From assembly GCA_900197625.1 (NCBI GenBank), contig FZLS01000027.1, forward strand, positions 1 to 33,598: DNA of 33,598 nt, in the 5' to 3' direction. A program made the position numbers and the translations under genes. The stretch is from Rhodobacteraceae bacterium Water-Bin34. GTDB taxonomy: Bacteria; Pseudomonadota; Alphaproteobacteria; Rhodobacterales; Rhodobacteraceae. Every line of letters starts with the position of its first letter. Position 1 is the stretch's first letter. Below are positions 33,091 to 33,598 of this stretch, one piece after another. The notes under the pieces are model-generated. The model made no database searches, had not been told where the DNA came from, and saw only the letters and a list, made by a program, of their open reading frames with translations.

Positions 33091-33598
33091 ATGTTTGAAT
33101 TATTCGTAACAGCATTTGTAATGCTTTTTTTGGTTATTGATCCTATTGGATTATTGCCAATTTTTATATCCTTAACGCATGGTAATAACAAAAATCGTTT
33201 AAAAATTGGACTAAGAGCATGTTCAGTCGCACTTGGAATTCTACTTCTTTTTGGTTTGCTTGGTGAAAACTTACTTAACTTTATAGGCATAGGTATGCCT
33301 GCATTTAAAATTTCTGGTGGGTTGTTGTTATTTTTAACTGCTGTGGAAATGTTATTTAGTAAACGCGCACAGCGTAGAGAAGAACAAACTGAAATGGATG
33401 TACATGATGACCCATCCGTTTTCCCTCTTGCGACACCATTAATTGCAGGACCAGGTTCAATGGCAACAATGATTTTATTATTAGATAATGATGCTTCAGG
33501 TCTCACATCAAAGTTGATAGTTTTATCTGCAATGGTTTCAGTAGTAATTTTAACATTTACATTTTTTTTATTGGGTGGGGCATTTGAACGTTTATTGG
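33091..33598 (+). CDS. MarC-family integral membrane protein (partial)
   Basis: The 5' part (169 complete codons) of a MarC/YhgN-family membrane protein, normally about 200 aa, cut by the window end. It starts MFELFVTAFVMLFLVIDPIG, with the family's NPIG-like DPIG turn at 17-20, then GGLLLFLTAVEML (about 76-88) and the second repeat FPLATPLIAGPGSMATMILL (about 113-132), which matches the PLAxPLIAGPG signature. Five hydrophobic segments are visible. GGA lies seven bases before the ATG. It is divergent from the helicase. The family's transport function is not established and the original link to antibiotic resistance has not held up. Confidence 0.9.
   Translation, partial: MFELFVTAFVMLFLVIDPIGLLPIFISLTHGNNKNRLKIGLRACSVALGILLLFGLLGENLLNFIGIGMPAFKISGGLLLFLTAVEMLFSKRAQRREEQTEMDVHDDPSVFPLATPLIAGPGSMATMILLLDNDASGLTSKLIVLSAMVSVVILTFTFFLLGGAFERLL

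Noticed and set aside
33063..33506. Open frame of 147 codons on the minus strand at the window end
   Set aside because: It is the antisense shadow of the MarC-family gene that runs off the window on the plus strand; only the plus-strand product has family motifs and membrane segments.
1..33598. tRNA genes, CRISPR arrays, insertion sequences or integration sites
   Set aside because: I looked at the intergenic regions on both strands and found no cloverleaf-like segment, spaced direct repeats, transposase gene or terminal inverted repeats.

Overview
The window is AT-rich and densely packed with bacterial genes. It reads like a Gram-negative, probably marine, alphaproteobacterium: it has a TRAP-type (DctPQM) carboxylate transporter, a short LpxL/HtrB-type acyltransferase, GcvA-like LysR and FCD-type GntR regulators, and many small catabolic operons with short overlaps. 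The taxonomic guess rests on gene content only. I see no rRNA, tRNA, CRISPR, insertion sequence or phage gene. No stretch longer than 300 bases lacks a gene; the longest gap, about 275 bases at 32816-33090, holds a structured leader region.

Layout. (1) 1-5330: glycerol-3-phosphate module, with glpR divergent from glpD-glpK-MFS transporter and a very clear operator-like inverted repeat in the divergent promoter. (2) 5355-7702: minus-strand YczE-like membrane protein, lipid A-type acyltransferase and a GntR/FCD regulator. (3) 7863-18629: a long plus-strand catabolic cluster with a Gfo/Idh oxidoreductase, TRAP transporter, QuiC1-like isomerase/HPPD fusion, short citrate-synthase-like protein, TIM-barrel isomerase, CoA-acylating-type aldehyde dehydrogenase and ThDP-dependent enzyme. 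(4) 18670-23463: a minus-strand five-gene operon (AA_synth family protein, alpha/beta hydrolase, flavin reductase, luciferase-like monooxygenase, aldehyde dehydrogenase) with a divergent LysR regulator at 23571. (5) 24432-30760: scavenging enzymes, namely a Tat-exported metallo-beta-lactamase-fold hydrolase, AEC permease, M20 amidohydrolase, small membrane protein, VOC protein, and a divergent pair of ornithine-cyclodeaminase-family and proline-racemase-family enzymes. (6) 30812-33598: a DEAD-box RNA helicase with a structured leader, divergent from a MarC-family membrane protein cut by the window end.

Two clusters look most worth attention. Cluster 3 has the logic of a ring or polyol acid catabolic route: import a carboxylate, oxidise it (Gfo/Idh), dehydrate or isomerise it (TIM barrel), cleave C-C bonds (ThDP enzyme and citrate-synthase-like protein) and convert an aldehyde or acyl-CoA (acylating ALDH). 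It matches no named pathway that I can recognise. Cluster 4 parallels the pyrimidine Rut pathway and the Arthrobacter pyridine pathway: a flavin-dependent monooxygenase with its reductase, an alpha/beta hydrolase, a small protein family described as chorismate-mutase-like in fold, and an aldehyde dehydrogenase. It is a candidate nitrogen-heterocycle or amide ring-opening system.
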